This document shows positions 62,721 to 64,000 of a DNA stretch of 64,000 bases, piece after piece. Below the pieces are notes generated by a model. It did no database searches. It was not told where the DNA came from and saw only the letters and a program-made list of their open reading frames with translations. The stretch spans positions 28,923,501 through 28,987,500 of the forward strand of contig NC_088348.1 in the NCBI RefSeq assembly GCF_036884655.1, read 5' to 3'. Positions within the stretch are counted from its first letter, which is position 1, and each line of letters starts with the position of its first letter. Source of the stretch: Musa acuminata AAA Group (taxonomy: Eukaryota > Streptophyta > Magnoliopsida > Zingiberales > Musaceae). The position numbers and the translations under genes were made by a program.

Positions 62721-64000
62721 TTAGCTCATGAAACCCAGAACCACATAGTATGCCACAAGCACAGGCAAAGAAACCAGCATCCCAAAAATTACCCTGAAAG
62801 GAAGAGAATGATTATAAACTAATCAGGAGAGATGGCTAAAACAACCGAAGAACATAATATATTGTGTGTAATCTGTGTATGCAATCTTGATATGTATCAA
62901 CTTACGCAGTGCTTAGCACATCAGCATGCAATCCGTATTCTCTTGCGAAGATGAAAGAGGTGATGGACTGAGGCAGTGCAGCCTGCGAAATGTTCAGCAC
63001 CAGCAGAATTAATCGACTCAACATGCAGAGTTATTTTCTTTGTAGAGAATAAAGCCCTCCCAATTCTGATCTAGGAATGATGAAGATGTCGTACACTTTC
63101 TTCCTTATAGGAGGTCTTAAGGTCAATTTCTTGCTCTACACATGCTGTGGTTATTTATGGTCTTGATGTGTTCGTATGGATGCAAAGCTTTCTCTCCCAT
63201 CTCCAAGAAATAAAATAGTTGTGCATGTAATCTGTCTGTCTTGTGTAAATTACATCAAAGATATACTTTGGTGGAGCTGTTCGAAGTAATGATCATTGAG
63301 TCTATCAGAATGTAAACTATGATCATCTTCTGCTTCAGATTGCATGCAACCGAAACAATGGCAGAACAGTTAGATTACCTGTATGATTGCCAGATGCAGG
63401 ACGTCCCCACGAAGTCCGACGGCGATGGCTCCGATGGCCGTGGCTGCCGGGCCTGCGATAAACTTCAAGACCATCCCAAATGCGGTCAGGCTCGGTCCAC
63501 AGGCGAGTACCTTCTCTTGCAGAGCCATGAACAGCCCTGCAAAACAATGGCGATGGGTTCATCGGATTGATCCACCATAATGGTTAGGATTTAGTGGTGA
63601 GTTTGATGTGTTTACCCATGCTGAACATGGCCATTCCAGTCCCTGCCTTGGACATGATCAGAATTGAACCCTCCATGATGCTTGGCATCTCGAAATGCCA
63701 CCTGAGTCAGTGATCCATCAGATGCAAGCAAAGTGTTTGAAGCTGTGTCGTCGTGCAGCGTTGTTTGCGGTGCTGTACCTGCTTGCGATGAAGGCCCAGG
63801 TGATGCCGACGATGCTCGCGTATGAGTTGGGATTGAGAGCAAGCTTGAGCCACACCGTCTTCATCAGCGACCAGAAGGAAGGTCGTGGTGTGACCTCGGG
63901 ACCGCCGCTGTCGACGTCCTTGAGCGGCGGTGACTCGACAGACGCGAGCTCGCCACCGGCGGAGGAGGGAGCTGCTGCTATCGAGAACAGCCCGCACCCC
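62721..64000 (-). CDS. PIN: PIN auxin efflux carrier, C-terminal half (probable PIN5/PIN8 type), 5' end cut by window
   Basis: On the minus strand the proposed exons are 64000-63779 (partial), 63701-63616, 63536-63379, 62982-62906 and 62793-62721, ending at a TAA. Phases all agree, giving 204 residues of the C-terminal half. Readings include VWLKLALNPNSYASIVGITW, RWHFEMPSIMEGSILIMSKA, GTGMAMFSMGLFMALQEKVL, AVGLRGDVLHLAIIQAALPQ, FIFAREYGLHADVLSTAVIF and GMLVSLPVLVAYYVVLGFMS. PIN proteins export auxin with ten membrane helices; the last five are here. The PIN6/PIN5/PIN8-like wording (FEMPSIM, SMGLF) suggests a PIN with a short central loop that acts at the ER, but the loop is cut off, with about 36 hydrophilic residues (SAGGELASVESPPLKDVDSG) visible, so the subtype is uncertain. 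Confidence 0.9.

Noticed and set aside
1..64000. CRISPR arrays, operons, bacterial or viral gene clusters
   Set aside because: None seen. Repeats are microsatellites or transposon parts, and genes are spliced plant genes.

Overview
The window is plant nuclear DNA: spliced genes with GT-AG introns, long AT-rich introns and intergenic tracts, dinucleotide microsatellites and decayed retrotransposons. Some coding exons are very GC-rich (CCR4-like kinase, GUX-type glycosyltransferase, HECATE-type bHLH), while HDC1-like and DUF707 exons have ordinary GC. This two-class pattern suggests a monocot, perhaps a non-grass commelinid such as the banana group. That placement is inference; nothing in the window fixes the species.

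Layout: (a) 1-152 may be the last exon of an unidentified gene, followed by a palindromic microsatellite and about 3.5 kb without a gene. (b) 4336-6729 is a single-exon CRINKLY4-related receptor kinase (CCR3/CCR4 type). (c) 7774-9746 looks like a solo LTR with 5-bp target duplications, carrying a row of hairpins with a shared loop. (d) About 9998-10170 on the minus strand is a relic of an amino-acid permease. (e) 15020-30052 is an 11-exon gene for an Rxt3-domain protein orthologous to Arabidopsis HDC1; it includes an 8-nt micro-exon, a hAT-type non-autonomous element in one intron and a decayed LINE in another. (f) 30053-38500 is intergenic and low-complexity. (g) 38606-42108 is a 3-exon GUX/PGSIP-type glucuronosyltransferase whose leader holds a 30-codon uORF with its stop overlapping the main start. 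(h) 45486-46115 is a HECATE-like bHLH gene. (i) About 52100-54060 is a decayed Ty3/gypsy gag-pol relic. (j) 55437-61591 is a 14-exon DUF707 gene whose proposed start codon is the last three bases of exon 1. (k) 62721-64000 on the minus strand is the 3' half of a PIN auxin-efflux gene, probably PIN5/PIN8 type, cut by the window edge.

The genes do not form an operon or an obvious cluster. They cover receptor signalling, chromatin deacetylation, xylan decoration, gynoecium or meristem transcription control and auxin transport. Exon joins were worked out by hand from splice consensus and reading phase; every join listed for the HDC1-like, GUX, DUF707 and PIN genes keeps frame. No clearly new multi-gene system was found. 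The most interesting signals are the LTR hairpin series, the micro-exon, the ATGA overlap and the well-delimited hAT element.
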